The notes: a model not told the origin generated them from the letters alone. Counted from the stretch's first letter, positions 42,927 to 53,764 are shown. The stretch is DNA of 64,000 nucleotides from Conexibacter sp. S30A1 (GCF_023330665.1 NZ_CP097127.1:1426001-1490000); one strand, 5' to 3'. Translations and numbers: made by a program.

Positions 42927-44345
42927 ATGCTGGCCGTGGCCGCGGTCGTGGTGATCGTGCTGGCGGCCACCTTCGCCTTCGTCTACCGCTCAACCGGAGC
43001 CCAGCTCAAGGCGCAGATCGACCGCTCGGTACGCGCGAGCGCGATCCAGATGCGTGACGAGATCTTTGAGCGCGGCGGCAGCTCGCCACAGGCCGCGCTG
43101 ATCAGCGCCAGGCACTTCGCCAGCTCCCAGCCCTACCGCGACTCCGCGGTGCTGCTGTTCGCGCTGATCCCCGGCGTCGGCGCCGTGAGCAACCACCCGG
43201 AGCTGTTCAGCACCGTCGACGCCGACCGGGACGAGTCGGGCTCGGCCCAGAGCGCGGAGAATGCCCAGGACCGCCGTCTGCTTGAGCCACACCCTGGATA
43301 CAGCACGACCTTCGGCGCGGACACCGGCGAGCTGCGGCTCTTCGAGATCCCCGTCAAGGTCGCCGGGATAACCGCCTACGCCGGTGCCGGCGAGGTGCTG
43401 GCGTCGGTTTCGCACGCGCAGGAGGTGGTGCGGCACTCGTTTGAGCTCGCCGGCCTGATCGGCATCGCCCTGGCGCTCCTGGCCGCCTACCTGACCGCCA
43501 CGCGCGTAACCGCGCCGATCCGCAGCTCGGCGGAGGTCGCCGCCAGCATCGACGCGGGCGAGCTCAGTCCCAGGATCCATCTACCTGCCGGTACCAGCCA
43601 CGAGCTCGAGCTGCTCGCCGACGCGCTCAACCGTATGCTCGACCGGCTCGCGACGGCGTTCGCGGCACAGCGCGAGTTCGTCGCCGACGCCTCCCATGAG
43701 CTGCGCACGCCGCTGACGGTCCTGCGCGGCCAGCTGGACGTGCTCTCCGGCGGCGATCAGCTCGACGGGTCGCTCTCGGCCGCCGAGCTTGAGCGCGTCC
43801 GGCACCTGATGGAGGCGGAGACCGCCAGGCTCACGCGCCTGGTCGATGACCTGCTGGTCCTGGCGCAGTCGGATCGCAACGACTTCCTGCATCCGACCGA
43901 GGTGCCCCTGGACGAGCTGGTCACCGAGCTGTGGGACGGCCTCAGCCTGATCGCGGAGCGGAACTTTGAGATCGGCGCGCTCGAGCCCGTGACCATCCGG
44001 GCGGACCCTGACCGACTGGCTCAGGCGCTGCGCAACCTGGCCCGCAACGCGATCACCCACACTCAGCCGCCACGCGGGCTGGTGCGGGTCGACGTGACCC
44101 GGCGTGGACCGAACGCGGTGCGGATCACCGTAAGTGATGACGGCCCAGGCATCCATCCGGAGCTGCGTCTGCGAGTCTTCGAACGCTTCTTCAGGACCGA
44201 CAAGGCCCGCTCGCGGGAGGCCGGTGGCGCCGGCCTGGGGCTTGCGATCGTGCAGGCGATCACTGAGGCTCACCACGGCTCAGTGTCGGTGATCGATTCG
44301 GCCTGGGGCGGCGCGAGCTTCGCGCTGGACCTGCCGATCCGCTGA
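42927..44345 (+). CDS. Sensor histidine kinase
   Basis: 472 residues from the first ATG. Order: transmembrane helix 1 at the start, extracytoplasmic sensor of about 150 residues, second transmembrane helix near 175-195, HAMP, HisKA with FVADASHELRTPLTVLRGQL (H-box), and HATPase with NLARNAITHTQ (N), DDGPGIHP (G1), RFFRTDKARS and GGAGLGLAIV (G2). In the same frame LKRPALPGSLRARLM precedes the ATG, resembling the normal cytoplasmic N-terminus; the only candidate start there is CTG at 42885, which overlaps the regulator stop as CTGA. Stimulus unknown. Confidence 0.95.
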   Translation: MLAVAAVVVIVLAATFAFVYRSTGAQLKAQIDRSVRASAIQMRDEIFERGGSSPQAALISARHFASSQPYRDSAVLLFALIPGVGAVSNHPELFSTVDADRDESGSAQSAENAQDRRLLEPHPGYSTTFGADTGELRLFEIPVKVAGITAYAGAGEVLASVSHAQEVVRHSFELAGLIGIALALLAAYLTATRVTAPIRSSAEVAASIDAGELSPRIHLPAGTSHELELLADALNRMLDRLATAFAAQREFVADASHELRTPLTVLRGQLDVLSGGDQLDGSLSAAELERVRHLMEAETARLTRLVDDLLVLAQSDRNDFLHPTEVPLDELVTELWDGLSLIAERNFEIGALEPVTIRADPDRLAQALRNLARNAITHTQPPRGLVRVDVTRRGPNAVRITVSDDGPGIHPELRLRVFERFFRTDKARSREAGGAGLGLAIVQAITEAHHGSVSVIDSAWGGASFALDLPIR

Positions 44346-44361
44346 ACTCGCGGGCGGCGGC

Positions 44362-46632
44362 TCAGGCGGCAGCTGGCTCCGCGCCGGGCAGCTCGGCCCC
44401 GACTCGGTCGACCCCGGCCTCCGCCGCCTCCGCCAGCACGTCCTCAGCCTCCGGCGGCTTGGCTCCTTCACGCGCCCAGGGCTCGTCGAACTCCACGCGC
44501 CAACGCCCCTCCTCGGTCTGCATCAGCGCCAGGCGCGAGCGAAAGCTCTTACCGGCACGGCTCTTGAAGCCGGTCACCGGACGCTGTGTCCGCCCCGTCT
44601 TGATCAGTTCGCGGGCGATCTGGGTCGTCAGGTTCTTGCCGGCCTTGGCCTTCCAGATGACGAATCCGCACCCGGGATCCTCACGCGACCAGCACGAGTA
44701 ACCCTTGCGATTCTCGACGATGTCCTGGTGACACACCGGACAGGGACCGAGGTTCGCGCGTGGAATGCGGACGTCCTTGAGCGTTTCGTCGAGCTGGGTC
44801 ACGGTCTCCTTGGCAAAGCTCGCGATGTCTGCCATGAACGCCGCGCGCGTGTCCTCGCCGGTCTCGATCTTGGCGAGGCGGTGCTCCCACTCACCCGTCA
44901 GCGACGGAGACGTGAGCGCGTGCTCACCGAGCAGCCTGATCACGTTCATGCCCTTCTCGGTGACCACCAGCGCACGGCCGTCACGCTCGATGTAACCGAC
45001 CTGCAGCAGCCGTTCGATGATCGCCGCGCGCGTGGCCGGGGTGCCGATCCCCGAGTCCTTCATCGCCTCACGCAGCTCCTCGTCGTCAACCAGCCTGCCG
45101 GCGGTCTCCATCGCGTCGATCAGTGACCCGTCCGAGAAGCGCCGTGGTGGCTTGGTCTCCTTGGCCGCGAACGCAACCCTGTGCACCTGCGCCTGCTCAC
45201 CCTGCTCGAGCTTGGGCAGCTGCTGGTCGGTGCCCTCGTCGTCATCCTCGGCGGTGGCTGCATCGGCGCTGACACCCTCACCGTAGACCCCTCTCCAGCC
45301 GGGAACCAACAGCAGCCGTCCGCGGGTGCGGAACACGTGCCGCGCCGCAACTGTGGTCTCCACACGCGTGTTCTCGAACACCGCCTCGGGGTGGAAGACC
45401 GCGAGGAAGCGGCGGACGACGAGGTCGTAGATGCGGCGATCGTCGTCGTCCATCTTCTCGACCGGGTGGCGCTCGGCCAGCGTCGGGATGATCGCGTGAT
45501 GATCGGTGACCTTCTCGTTGTTGACCACGCGCGCCAGCGGCAGCACGTCAAGACCGGTCACGTAGCTGCCGGCGGCGGCGTACTGCGGCTGAGCCCCGAC
45601 CAGCGCCGCGATCGGCTTGATGTCGGGCACCATGTCGCTGGTGATGTAGCGGCTGTTGGTACGGGGATAGGTGAGCGCCTTGTGTTCCTCATAGAGGCGC
45701 TGGGCGGCTGCGAGCGTGCGGCGGGCGTAGAAGCCGTAGCGCGAGGAGGCGTCGCGCTGCAGCGAGCTCAGGTCGTACAGCAGCGGAGAACGGTCACGGC
45801 TCTCGCGCTTCTCGACCTTGGTGATGACGCCGACGGCGCCCTGGCAGGCGGCGACGATCTCCTGCGCCTCGCGCTCGTCGGCGATCCGCGGGTTGGCGCC
45901 GGCGTGATAGCGCCCGTCGTAGGCACGCCGCGGTTCCTGCGGCAATGCCAGGAAGCGGGCGTCGACCACCCAGTATGGCTCAGGTCTAAAGTCGCGGATC
46001 TCCTGTTCGCGGCGGGCAAGGATCGCGAGCGTCGGGGTCTGCACGCGACCGAGGCTGACGGCACCGTCGAAGGAGCTGCGCAGCCTGATCGTGGCGGCCC
46101 TGGTCGCGTTCATGCCGACGATCCAGTCGGCCTCCGAGCGCGAGCGCGCCGCCTGCTCGAGCGTGTGCAGTTCGGCGGACGGTCGCAACGACGCGAACGC
46201 GTCACGGATCGCCCCGGTGGTCATGGAGTTGAGCCAGAGGCGCTGCACTGGCAGTTTGCTGCCGGCTTTCTCGTATAGATAGGCGAAGATCAACTCGCCC
46301 TCGCGGCCGGCGTCGCAGGCGTTGATGACGCTAGCCACGTCCTCGCGATCCAGTTCGCGCTTGACGACGTTCATCTGCTTGCGTGAGCGCTCATCACGCA
46401 CCACCAGCTTGAACTTGCGCGGCACGATCGGCAGATCGGCCATCCGCCACTTTGCGTACTTCGGGTCATACTCGTCGGGGTCGGCGAGCTGAACCAGGTG
46501 ACCGACCGCCCAGGTGATGATGTGCTCGGGACCTTCGAGCACGCCCTCCCCCTTGGTGAAGGGTCCGGGCAGCACGCGGCTCAGGTCTCGCCCAACGGAG
46601 GGCTTCTCGGCGATCACCAGTGTCTTGGCCAT
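44362..46632 (-). CDS. Type IA DNA topoisomerase (TopB-like)
   Basis: 756 residues from ATG (MAKTLVIAEKPSVGRDL). Toprim: VIAEKPS and NACDAGREGELIF. Catalytic tyrosine in ALTYPRTNSRY near residue 315. GRVQTPTLAILARRE and GSLIDAMETAG/GIGTPATRAAIIERL are family blocks. The C-terminal part has one zinc-finger-like set CPVC...CW...GCGF and ends in an acidic Ala-rich tail. The layout is that of topoisomerase III, which decatenates and removes negative supercoils. It converges on the histidine-kinase gene with 16 bases between them. Possibly a mobile-element-type TopB, but base use is like its neighbours. Confidence 0.94.
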   Translation of the reverse strand: MAKTLVIAEKPSVGRDLSRVLPGPFTKGEGVLEGPEHIITWAVGHLVQLADPDEYDPKYAKWRMADLPIVPRKFKLVVRDERSRKQMNVVKRELDREDVASVINACDAGREGELIFAYLYEKAGSKLPVQRLWLNSMTTGAIRDAFASLRPSAELHTLEQAARSRSEADWIVGMNATRAATIRLRSSFDGAVSLGRVQTPTLAILARREQEIRDFRPEPYWVVDARFLALPQEPRRAYDGRYHAGANPRIADEREAQEIVAACQGAVGVITKVEKRESRDRSPLLYDLSSLQRDASSRYGFYARRTLAAAQRLYEEHKALTYPRTNSRYITSDMVPDIKPIAALVGAQPQYAAAGSYVTGLDVLPLARVVNNEKVTDHHAIIPTLAERHPVEKMDDDDRRIYDLVVRRFLAVFHPEAVFENTRVETTVAARHVFRTRGRLLLVPGWRGVYGEGVSADAATAEDDDEGTDQQLPKLEQGEQAQVHRVAFAAKETKPPRRFSDGSLIDAMETAGRLVDDEELREAMKDSGIGTPATRAAIIERLLQVGYIERDGRALVVTEKGMNVIRLLGEHALTSPSLTGEWEHRLAKIETGEDTRAAFMADIASFAKETVTQLDETLKDVRIPRANLGPCPVCHQDIVENRKGYSCWSREDPGCGFVIWKAKAGKNLTTQIARELIKTGRTQRPVTGFKSRAGKSFRSRLALMQTEEGRWRVEFDEPWAREGAKPPEAEDVLAEAAEAGVDRVGAELPGAEPAAA

Positions 46633-46676
46633 GGGGTCAGCAGCGTAGCGATCCGCGCGAAGGCGCACACTCGGAC

Positions 46677-47849
46677 CTACTCGGCACAGCCACGCGTGCT
46701 GACCGCGCGCAGGCGCGTGCGGGCCCGTTCGAGCTCGGTTCTGACGACGCTGTCGGGCACGGCAAGCCCGCTCGGCGCATTCGCCGGGGCGTTGGTGATC
46801 TCCGCGAACACCGTGCCGATCACCCGGCCGGCCGAATCGACCAGCGGCCCACCGGAGTTGCCCGGGCGCACCAGGCCCCGCACGGAGCTGATCAGCCGCA
46901 CCGTGGGGTTCCCGTAGGCGTTGGTCGTGTCGGTCAGCTGCGTCTGGGCAAGGCGCGCCGGCTGCACGTCAAAGGCACCATCGAGCGGAAAACCGAGGAT
47001 CGCGCCCGACTCCCCCACCGCCTGCGTGGCGGCCAAGCGCAGCACCGGCGCGCCCAGGCCGCGCACGCGCAACACCGCAATGTCGTTGTGGGGATCGAAG
47101 AGCACCACCGTCGCCGGCAGCTCCGGACCGACGCCGCGCAACTGCACCGACGTGAAGCGCTCGCCGGCCACGACGTGCGCGTTGGTGACCACGAGACCCG
47201 GTCCGGCAACCCAGCCGCTGCCCTCGATCCCGAGATTGCAGGCGGTCCCCAGGACACGCACGACCGATGCCGACGCGGAAAGCACACCGCCGGAGTCGAC
47301 GATCGCCCGGCTGGGCGCCGGCACGTCCGCGACGCGGCCGGTGACGTTGGGCAACGGGTCGATGCGCCCAAGCGCGTTCAGGATCGGCCCCGAGGGCGGC
47401 AGGACACTGTCCAACGAGCGCAGGATCACCGATCCGGCGATACTGCGGCGCACGCCGGCGGGCAGGCTGAACTGGCTGCTCGCCTGCAGCATCGCGGCAC
47501 CCGCAATCCAAACCAGACCGAGCCCGACGCACGCGGTCAGGACCATGCCCAGCAGGCCGTCGACGATGCGCAGGCCTGGCAGCCACATGAAGCGCCGCAG
47601 GCGCCGAGCAACGCCCTCGAAAACGGCCGCCACAAGCCCGCCCAGAATGATCGCGCCGCCGAGGCTGACGAGCGCCGCATAGGGTGAGCGGGCCCCGTGC
47701 GAGAGCACAAGCGGCGCCAGCCTGGAGCCGATCAGCGCACCGCCAGCAAAGCCTGCCAGTGCCGCCGCGCCCACCACAAACCCGCGCGCGAAGCCCTGCA
47801 GCGCCATCAGCGCCACAAGCGCGATGATCACGAGGTCAGCTGTGGTCAT
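46677..47849 (-). CDS. MarP-like CvpA-membrane serine protease
   Basis: 390 residues from ATG (MTTADLVIIALVALMALQGF). The N-terminal half is a CvpA-type domain with four transmembrane helices. The trypsin-like protease follows: SGWVAGPGLVVTNAHVVAG (His), DPHNDIAVLRVRG (Asp) and SSVRGLVRPGNSGGPLVDS (Ser). This is the architecture of mycobacterial MarP, needed for acid and oxidative stress resistance through peptidoglycan hydrolase processing. Two cysteines (TACNLG and the C-terminal RGCAE) could form the disulfide known from MarP. It lies beside the topoisomerase gene with a 44-base gap. Confidence 0.93.
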   Translation of the reverse strand: MTTADLVIIALVALMALQGFARGFVVGAAALAGFAGGALIGSRLAPLVLSHGARSPYAALVSLGGAIILGGLVAAVFEGVARRLRRFMWLPGLRIVDGLLGMVLTACVGLGLVWIAGAAMLQASSQFSLPAGVRRSIAGSVILRSLDSVLPPSGPILNALGRIDPLPNVTGRVADVPAPSRAIVDSGGVLSASASVVRVLGTACNLGIEGSGWVAGPGLVVTNAHVVAGERFTSVQLRGVGPELPATVVLFDPHNDIAVLRVRGLGAPVLRLAATQAVGESGAILGFPLDGAFDVQPARLAQTQLTDTTNAYGNPTVRLISSVRGLVRPGNSGGPLVDSAGRVIGTVFAEITNAPANAPSGLAVPDSVVRTELERARTRLRAVSTRGCAE

Positions 47850-47964
47850 GCAGCGGGAGCTTACCCGTGAGCCATTTCCCGCACACGGGCGCCTTTGACC
47901 AACGTTCGGCCCCATACAGCAGCTGAGGATCACCTCGCGCCGGCCCCAGAGACGCAGGCGACCC

Positions 47965-48120
47965 GTGGCACGCGCGGCGCCGGTTCTGCTGCTCCCGGCG
48001 CCGGCGGCGGTGACCGTCGTTCAGTTCCTCGGTTTGCCTGGATCTGCGGCGTGCGCTGTCGTCAGGCAGCTCATCGAGGACGCGCTCGCCCAGCCGGCGA
48101 GCGCAGGCACGGGCGGCTAG
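47965..48120 (+). CDS. Doubtful small ORF of 51 codons in a 267-base gap
   Basis: GTG-started frame VARAAPVLLLPAPAAVTVVQFLGL that would give a hydrophobic peptide, ending with a TAG that overlaps the stop of the convergent lipoprotein gene. It has high GC at third positions, but no ribosome binding site and no recognised family. Otherwise the gap between the MarP-like gene and the lipoprotein shows no feature. Confidence 0.25.
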   Translation: MARAAPVLLLPAPAAVTVVQFLGLPGSAACAVVRQLIEDALAQPASAGTGG

Positions 48121-48719
48121 AGATCCAGCGAGACGTCGGAGGGCTTGCGGGCGCCCGGCGTGTAGACCTGCAGCATCAGCGGCCGGTTGGAGTAGACGCT
48201 CTCGGGCAGCTTGAACAGGACCAGGTCGCCCATGGTCGACATCGACGCGGGGATGCTGCCGTCGGCCGGCTCGGTGCCGTTGGGTCCGAGGACCTGCGAC
48301 GTCCACGCAAACGGGTTGACGTTCGCATTGAGCTTGACCGGGGAGAAGGCCTGGCCGGCGGAGTCGAAAAGCCGGAAGTGATCGGCGGTATGCACGAAGC
48401 GGTTGGTCTGGTTCTTGGCCCAGAGGAACACCCCGTACCAGAACTCGTTGGGGCCCAACTGCTGCGCGTCCTTGACGCCGGCCAGAAACTGCACGTCGGA
48501 GAAGCTGAACGGGTTCAGCTGACGCGAGATCTGCACCTGGTAGGTGACGGGACCGGACCAGAAGTACGGCTCGGCGCCGTTGGCCAGCTCCACCGCCGTG
48601 ACGTTGCGCGGCGCGGGCGGCCTGGTCGAGATCGCGCAGCCACTGACGCCAATCGCGACGGCGCCGGCGAGCAGCAGCTGGGCCACCCGCGGCAGGCGCT
48701 TGGTCGGCAGAAAACTCAC
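48117..48719 (-). CDS. Uncharacterised lipoprotein
   Basis: 200 residues from GTG. Signal peptide with lipobox VSGC at about residues 25-28, then a mature domain rich in beta strands: VTYQVQISRQLNPFSFSDVQFLAGV, FWYGVFLWAKNQTNRFVHTADHFRLFDSAGQ and FKLPESVYSNRPLMLQVYTPG. The mature part resembles secreted Ig-like/DUF4352-type proteins in outline only. It is 26 bases after the SRPBCC gene on the same strand, so the two may be co-transcribed. Lipid-anchored on the outer face of the membrane. Confidence 0.85.
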   Translation of the reverse strand: MSFLPTKRLPRVAQLLLAGAVAIGVSGCAISTRPPAPRNVTAVELANGAEPYFWSGPVTYQVQISRQLNPFSFSDVQFLAGVKDAQQLGPNEFWYGVFLWAKNQTNRFVHTADHFRLFDSAGQAFSPVKLNANVNPFAWTSQVLGPNGTEPADGSIPASMSTMGDLVLFKLPESVYSNRPLMLQVYTPGARKPSDVSLDL

Positions 48720-48745
48720 GGCTGCGCAGTCTATAGAGCGCGCGC

Positions 48746-49240
48746 TCAGCGCGCGGCGATAGATGGTCGGGCGCCGCGCATGCGGTTCTCCTCGAGAATC
48801 GCGCGCAGGCGCTTGAGCGCACGCCCGGCCTGACGCCGAGTCCAGACACGTCCGCCGAGGCTCTCGCGGATGACGTCGGAGAGCACGTGGGGATCGGTCT
48901 CATACGTGTAGGCGACCCGCGTCCGGCCCGGTTGCGGCTCGGAGAGCTCGTAGGTGCCGATCATCTTGACGCGGTTGAACTTGCCGCCACGGCCACGCTC
49001 CACCAATCTCACCGGGGCGCGCAGCTCGGCAAAGGTCATATCCGCCCAGGCGAAACGGTTCAGCGGCGCCTTGACGCGAAAGCGGGCGCCAGCGCCCTGT
49101 CCGTAGCTGTCCTCACGCGTCAGGTGCCAGTCGACCAGGTAGTGATCTGTGAACTCAGCGTGGTTGGCGATGTCAGCCAGGTACTCGAAGACCTCACTGG
49201 CCGGACGCTCGATGACGACGGAGACGGTGAACGGTTGCAC
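48746..49240 (-). CDS. SRPBCC (polyketide cyclase/START-like) family protein
   Basis: 164 residues from GTG. VSVVIERPASEVFEYLADIANHAEFTDHYL is the typical first strand and helix of SRPBCC proteins; then VERGRGGKFNRVKMIGTYELSEPQPGRTRVAYTYE forms the antiparallel sheet, and the C-terminal helix RRQAGRALKRLRAILEEN is basic. Members bind small hydrophobic ligands. No catalytic residues can be named. Upstream of, and probably co-transcribed with, the lipoprotein gene. Confidence 0.9.
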   Translation of the reverse strand: MQPFTVSVVIERPASEVFEYLADIANHAEFTDHYLVDWHLTREDSYGQGAGARFRVKAPLNRFAWADMTFAELRAPVRLVERGRGGKFNRVKMIGTYELSEPQPGRTRVAYTYETDPHVLSDVIRESLGGRVWTRRQAGRALKRLRAILEENRMRGARPSIAAR

Positions 49241-49301
49241 GGGGACCCCAGTCTAAATGCCAGCCCGCGCGAACGTCTCCACGCCCGGGCCGCGGGCCGG
49301 A

Positions 49302-49577
49302 TCAGGGGGCGTGCCGGCGCGGGCGTCGGTCGAGCACCCTGATCGAATGCCCACTGGCGGCCGTGTGGACGGTCCGTGTCAAGGCGGGCGTGCGACGCTC
49401 ACGGTCGCGACAGAGCGAGCATGCCAAGCCGCCGTCCTCGTACTCGTAGACTCGCTCGCCGATCAACAGCGCGCGGCCACAGCGGCCACAGTGCTCGGTG
49501 CTGGCGGTGATCTCGCCGAGGCTGCGGTGCAGCAGGGCGAACTCGAGTGCAGGGGTGTCCTGGCTTGACGCTTGCAT
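49302..49577 (-). CDS. Small zinc-ribbon protein
   Basis: 91 residues from ATG (MQASSQDTPALEF); an upstream extension of 32 codons exists in frame. CGRCGRALLIGERVYEYEDGGLACSLC gives two C-x-x-C pairs about 20 residues apart, a zinc ribbon that probably stabilises a small protein-binding fold. The C-terminus is Arg/His-rich. It is divergent from the FHA-domain gene, and the pair may share a promoter region. Function unknown. Confidence 0.8.
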   Translation of the reverse strand: MQASSQDTPALEFALLHRSLGEITASTEHCGRCGRALLIGERVYEYEDGGLACSLCRDRERRTPALTRTVHTAASGHSIRVLDRRPRRHAP

Positions 49578-49775
49578 GAGACCGAGTTCGAGCGGGAAGC
49601 GATAACTCCTGCATGAACGGCCCCAACCGCCAACCAGCACAAAACCGCAGCCGCGTTGCAGCGAATAACTCACTAAGAACCGTGGAGCACCCGTTTGGAA
49701 CGAGGCGACCGGGGGACTATCATCACTGCACGTGCCGGCCCCGGCACGTCATGTCCACCGCCCAGAGGAGATGAC

Positions 49776-50237
49776 ATGGAGGCCTGGACGACAGACCCAA
49801 CACTGAAGGTCGGCGTAACGTCCCAGCAGCTGCGCGCCCAGACTGAGTCCTCGGACCAAGATTGGCTTGCGGAGCTGCGTCAAGGGATCGATGCGCCGGG
49901 CCAATATCTGGCCTACCGGGGCCCCGACGGGAACGTCGTGGCCTTCGGGCTCGACCAGGAATGGACACGCATCGGCCGCAGCCTGGCGGCCGACATCCGC
50001 TTTGACGACCCAACGGTTTCACGCCGCCACGCGCTGATCGTGCGCCAGCCCGATGGCCTGAGGGTCGTCGACGACCGCAGCCTCAACGGCGTGTTCGTTA
50101 ACGGCGAGCGGGTCGAGTGGAGCGCGCTCACGGACGGCGATGAGATCGTCATCGGCCGCCACCACCTGCACTTCTGCGACGTGCAGGCGACAGCCGACAT
50201 GATCGCCACACCGGCCGCCGAGCCCGAGCTGGCCTGA
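49776..50237 (+). CDS. FHA-domain phosphothreonine-binding protein
   Basis: 153 residues from an ATG with GAGGAG five bases upstream. The FHA domain lies at about 50-140: WTRIGRSLAADIRFDDPTVSRRHALIV carries the G-R, S-R-x-H core, followed by DDRSLNGVFVNGERV (N-G-x-x-V-N-G). The first 50 residues are Thr/Ser-rich and could be the phosphorylated tail, as in GarA-like proteins, but the GarA ETTS-type motif is not evident. Partner kinase not in the window. Confidence 0.92.
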   Translation: MEAWTTDPTLKVGVTSQQLRAQTESSDQDWLAELRQGIDAPGQYLAYRGPDGNVVAFGLDQEWTRIGRSLAADIRFDDPTVSRRHALIVRQPDGLRVVDDRSLNGVFVNGERVEWSALTDGDEIVIGRHHLHFCDVQATADMIATPAAEPELA

Positions 50238-50270
50238 CAGACGCGCGCGAGCGCTGCCGGCCCAGCTCTC

Positions 50271-51647
<1,377 letters not shown>

Positions 51648-51671
51648 TGGCGCCCCCTTCCGAGGGCACGC

Positions 51672-52496
51672 TCACCACCACGCGTCCGGCCTGGCCTGGT
51701 CGGTGCCGCCCGTTCTGTCAAGCGCATCCAGCTCCGCCAGGTCCTCGCTCGACAGCTCGAAGTCCAGCACCGCCGCGTTCTCCTCGATGCGCTCCCGATG
51801 CGTGCTCTTGGGGATGATCAGCGTGTCGCGCTGCAGGCACCAGCGCAGCAGCACCTGCGCGGGCGTGCGTCCGTTGCGCGCGGCCACGGCCGCGACGGTC
51901 GGATCGTCAAGGTGCTGGCCGGTGCCCAGCGAGCTGTAGGCGGTCACCGCCACGTCGCGTTCGCGGCAGCCTTCAACGAGCGCCCGGCGGTATTCGAAGG
52001 CACTGAACTGAACCTGGTTTGAGACCGGACGGGTCTCGGCGATCCGGAGCACCTCGTCGAGCTCGCCGAGGCTGAAGTTGGACACGCCGATCGAGCGCGC
52101 GTGACCTCGCCGCGCCGCCAGCTCCATGCCGGGCCACGCCCATGTCGGGCCGCCCTGCGGCCAGTGCACGATGTAGAGATCGACGTAGTCGAGCCCAAGC
52201 CGTCTGAGGCTGTGCTCGAGCTCCAGGGCGGAATCCTCGCCACCCGGATAGAACTTGGTGGTGACGAACACCGCTTCTCTGGGCACGCCGCTCGCGCGCA
52301 GCGCGCGCCCGACGCTCTCCTCGTTGCCGTAGGCCTGAGCGGTGTCGATGTGCCGGTAGCCCGCCTCGAGCGCCCAGCGCACAGCCTGCTCGCACTCGGC
52401 CCCGTCCGGCGCCTGCCAGACGCCGAGCCCGAGCACCGGCATCTGATTGCCGTCGGCGAGCGTGCGCCGCTGATCGCGATCCGTGTTGATGGTCAT
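51672..52496 (-). CDS. Aldo/keto reductase
   Basis: 274 residues, NADPH-dependent carbonyl reductase. Catalytic tetrad: D in [17 protein letters not shown] (Asp and Tyr), K in FVTTKF, H in LYIVHWPQ. The cofactor segment is IPKSTHRERIEENAAVLDFEL. The start ATG overlaps the MFS stop. The first ~236 bases have an 88%-identical paralogous copy at 54056-54291, which is cut and fused to a thrB fragment. Very like the AKR5/2,5-diketo-gluconate reductase group. Physiological substrate unknown. Confidence 0.95.
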   Translation of the reverse strand: MTINTDRDQRRTLADGNQMPVLGLGVWQAPDGAECEQAVRWALEAGYRHIDTAQAYGNEESVGRALRASGVPREAVFVTTKFYPGGEDSALELEHSLRRLGLDYVDLYIVHWPQGGPTWAWPGMELAARRGHARSIGVSNFSLGELDEVLRIAETRPVSNQVQFSAFEYRRALVEGCRERDVAVTAYSSLGTGQHLDDPTVAAVAARNGRTPAQVLLRWCLQRDTLIIPKSTHRERIEENAAVLDFELSSEDLAELDALDRTGGTDQARPDAWW

Positions 52497-53764
52497 CGGG
52501 CGAGCATAGAACGGCCCCCGAACGCGCCCCGCCCCGGGAGCAGCGTGAGGCCCGCTCCGATCAGCGCCGCAGCTCCGAAGAGGATCATCCCGGCCCCTGG
52601 GCCGGCGAGCTGCGCGAGCACACCGTAGGCGCTCACCCCGACGATCCCGCCCAGCCTCCCGCCGGCCTGGCTGATGCCCTGGCTGGTGCCACGGATCTCC
52701 GAAGGAAAGGCCTCGGCAGGCACGATCACGGTGGTCTTGTCCGGACCGGCCGCACCGAAGAAGTAGCCGACCGCCAGCAGGCCGCCGACCAGCAGCGCCG
52801 ACAGGTGAGCGACGGCGATCAGCAACAACCCCAGGGCGAGAAAGGCCAGCGCCCGGCCGAGAAAGCCGTAGAACTGCAACCGTCGCCGACCCAGACGCTC
52901 GATGAAGATGACGGTCAGGGTCGAGGCCGGGATCGTGATCGCCTTGACGACCGCGGCGTCGACCGCGCCCGAGCTTGCGGAGGCGCCGAGCACCGTGACC
53001 AGCATCAGCGGCAGCACCAGCCCGAGACCCTGGTCGCCGACCTGATAGCAGAAGGTCGTAAGCGTAAACGCGGACAGCCGGCGGCGGCGGGCGCGGCTCG
53101 CCACCGCGCGCAGGATGCTGCCCGTGCGCTCGAGCCGTGCGGTGCGCCAGGCCGCCGGCTCGCCGACCCGGCCGCGCAGCAGCAGGAGTGGCAGCGCCAG
53201 CAGACCACCGAGCGCCACCGCCGCCCGCCAGCCGTTGACGGGCAGCTCGTGCAGCAGGAGGCCGCCGGCGCCGTAGGCGAGCAGCGTGCCGAAGTTGGCG
53301 GCCCACATGATCCACGCCAGCGCCCGGCCCCGCTTGAGCGCCGGCGCGGTCTCGACAACGAACGGAAACACGACGGCAAAGTCCATCCCAACCGCCACCC
53401 CCGTCGCCAGGCGGGCGATCGTCAGCACCGCAAAGTCACCAGCCGACGCGCCGGCGGCCGCGCTGAGCACGAACAGGATCACATCGGCGATCACGAGCGC
53501 TCGCCGCCCGAGCCGATCGGCCAGCAGTCCCGTGACCAGCGAGCCAACGAGCATGCCGACCAGCGTGGCGGTGCCCAGCGTCGCAACCACGGCATTGGTC
53601 AGATGCCAACGGACCTCAAGCGGCGCGAACGCGACCGAGATGGCGCCGAGGTCGTAGCTGCCGATCAGAATCCCGGCCCCGGCGAGCGCCGCCTGCAGGC
53701 GCCAGTCGCCGGCGCGCGAGCCGGCCGCGGGACGGGGCGCTGCGGCTGGCACATCGTCAGGCAC
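52493..53764 (-). CDS. MFS transporter
   Basis: 423 residues with about 12 transmembrane helices. The MFS loop 2-3 motif is GLLADRLGRRALV and the loop 8-9 copy FIERLGRRRLQFYG; helix 4 has GVAVGMDFAVVFPFVVET, and IRGTSQGISQAGGRLGGIVG follows. This is the sugar/metabolite:H+ symporter branch. The GTG start lies 10 bases after the truncated thrB copy. It leads the MFS-AKR-decarboxylase operon. Direction of transport and substrate are unknown. Confidence 0.93.
   Translation of the reverse strand: MPDDVPAAAPRPAAGSRAGDWRLQAALAGAGILIGSYDLGAISVAFAPLEVRWHLTNAVVATLGTATLVGMLVGSLVTGLLADRLGRRALVIADVILFVLSAAAGASAGDFAVLTIARLATGVAVGMDFAVVFPFVVETAPALKRGRALAWIMWAANFGTLLAYGAGGLLLHELPVNGWRAAVALGGLLALPLLLLRGRVGEPAAWRTARLERTGSILRAVASRARRRRLSAFTLTTFCYQVGDQGLGLVLPLMLVTVLGASASSGAVDAAVVKAITIPASTLTVIFIERLGRRRLQFYGFLGRALAFLALGLLLIAVAHLSALLVGGLLAVGYFFGAAGPDKTTVIVPAEAFPSEIRGTSQGISQAGGRLGGIVGVSAYGVLAQLAGPGAGMILFGAAALIGAGLTLLPGRGAFGGRSMLAR

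Noticed and set aside
44362..46632. TopB-like topoisomerase as a sign of an integrated mobile element
   Set aside because: No integrase, conjugation genes or attachment repeats around it, and base composition matches the neighbours; likely chromosomal.
47895..48833. Long plus-strand frame of 312 codons opposite the lipoprotein and SRPBCC genes
   Set aside because: It is an antisense shadow: both minus-strand genes have a signal peptide/lipobox or recognised fold and ribosome binding sites.
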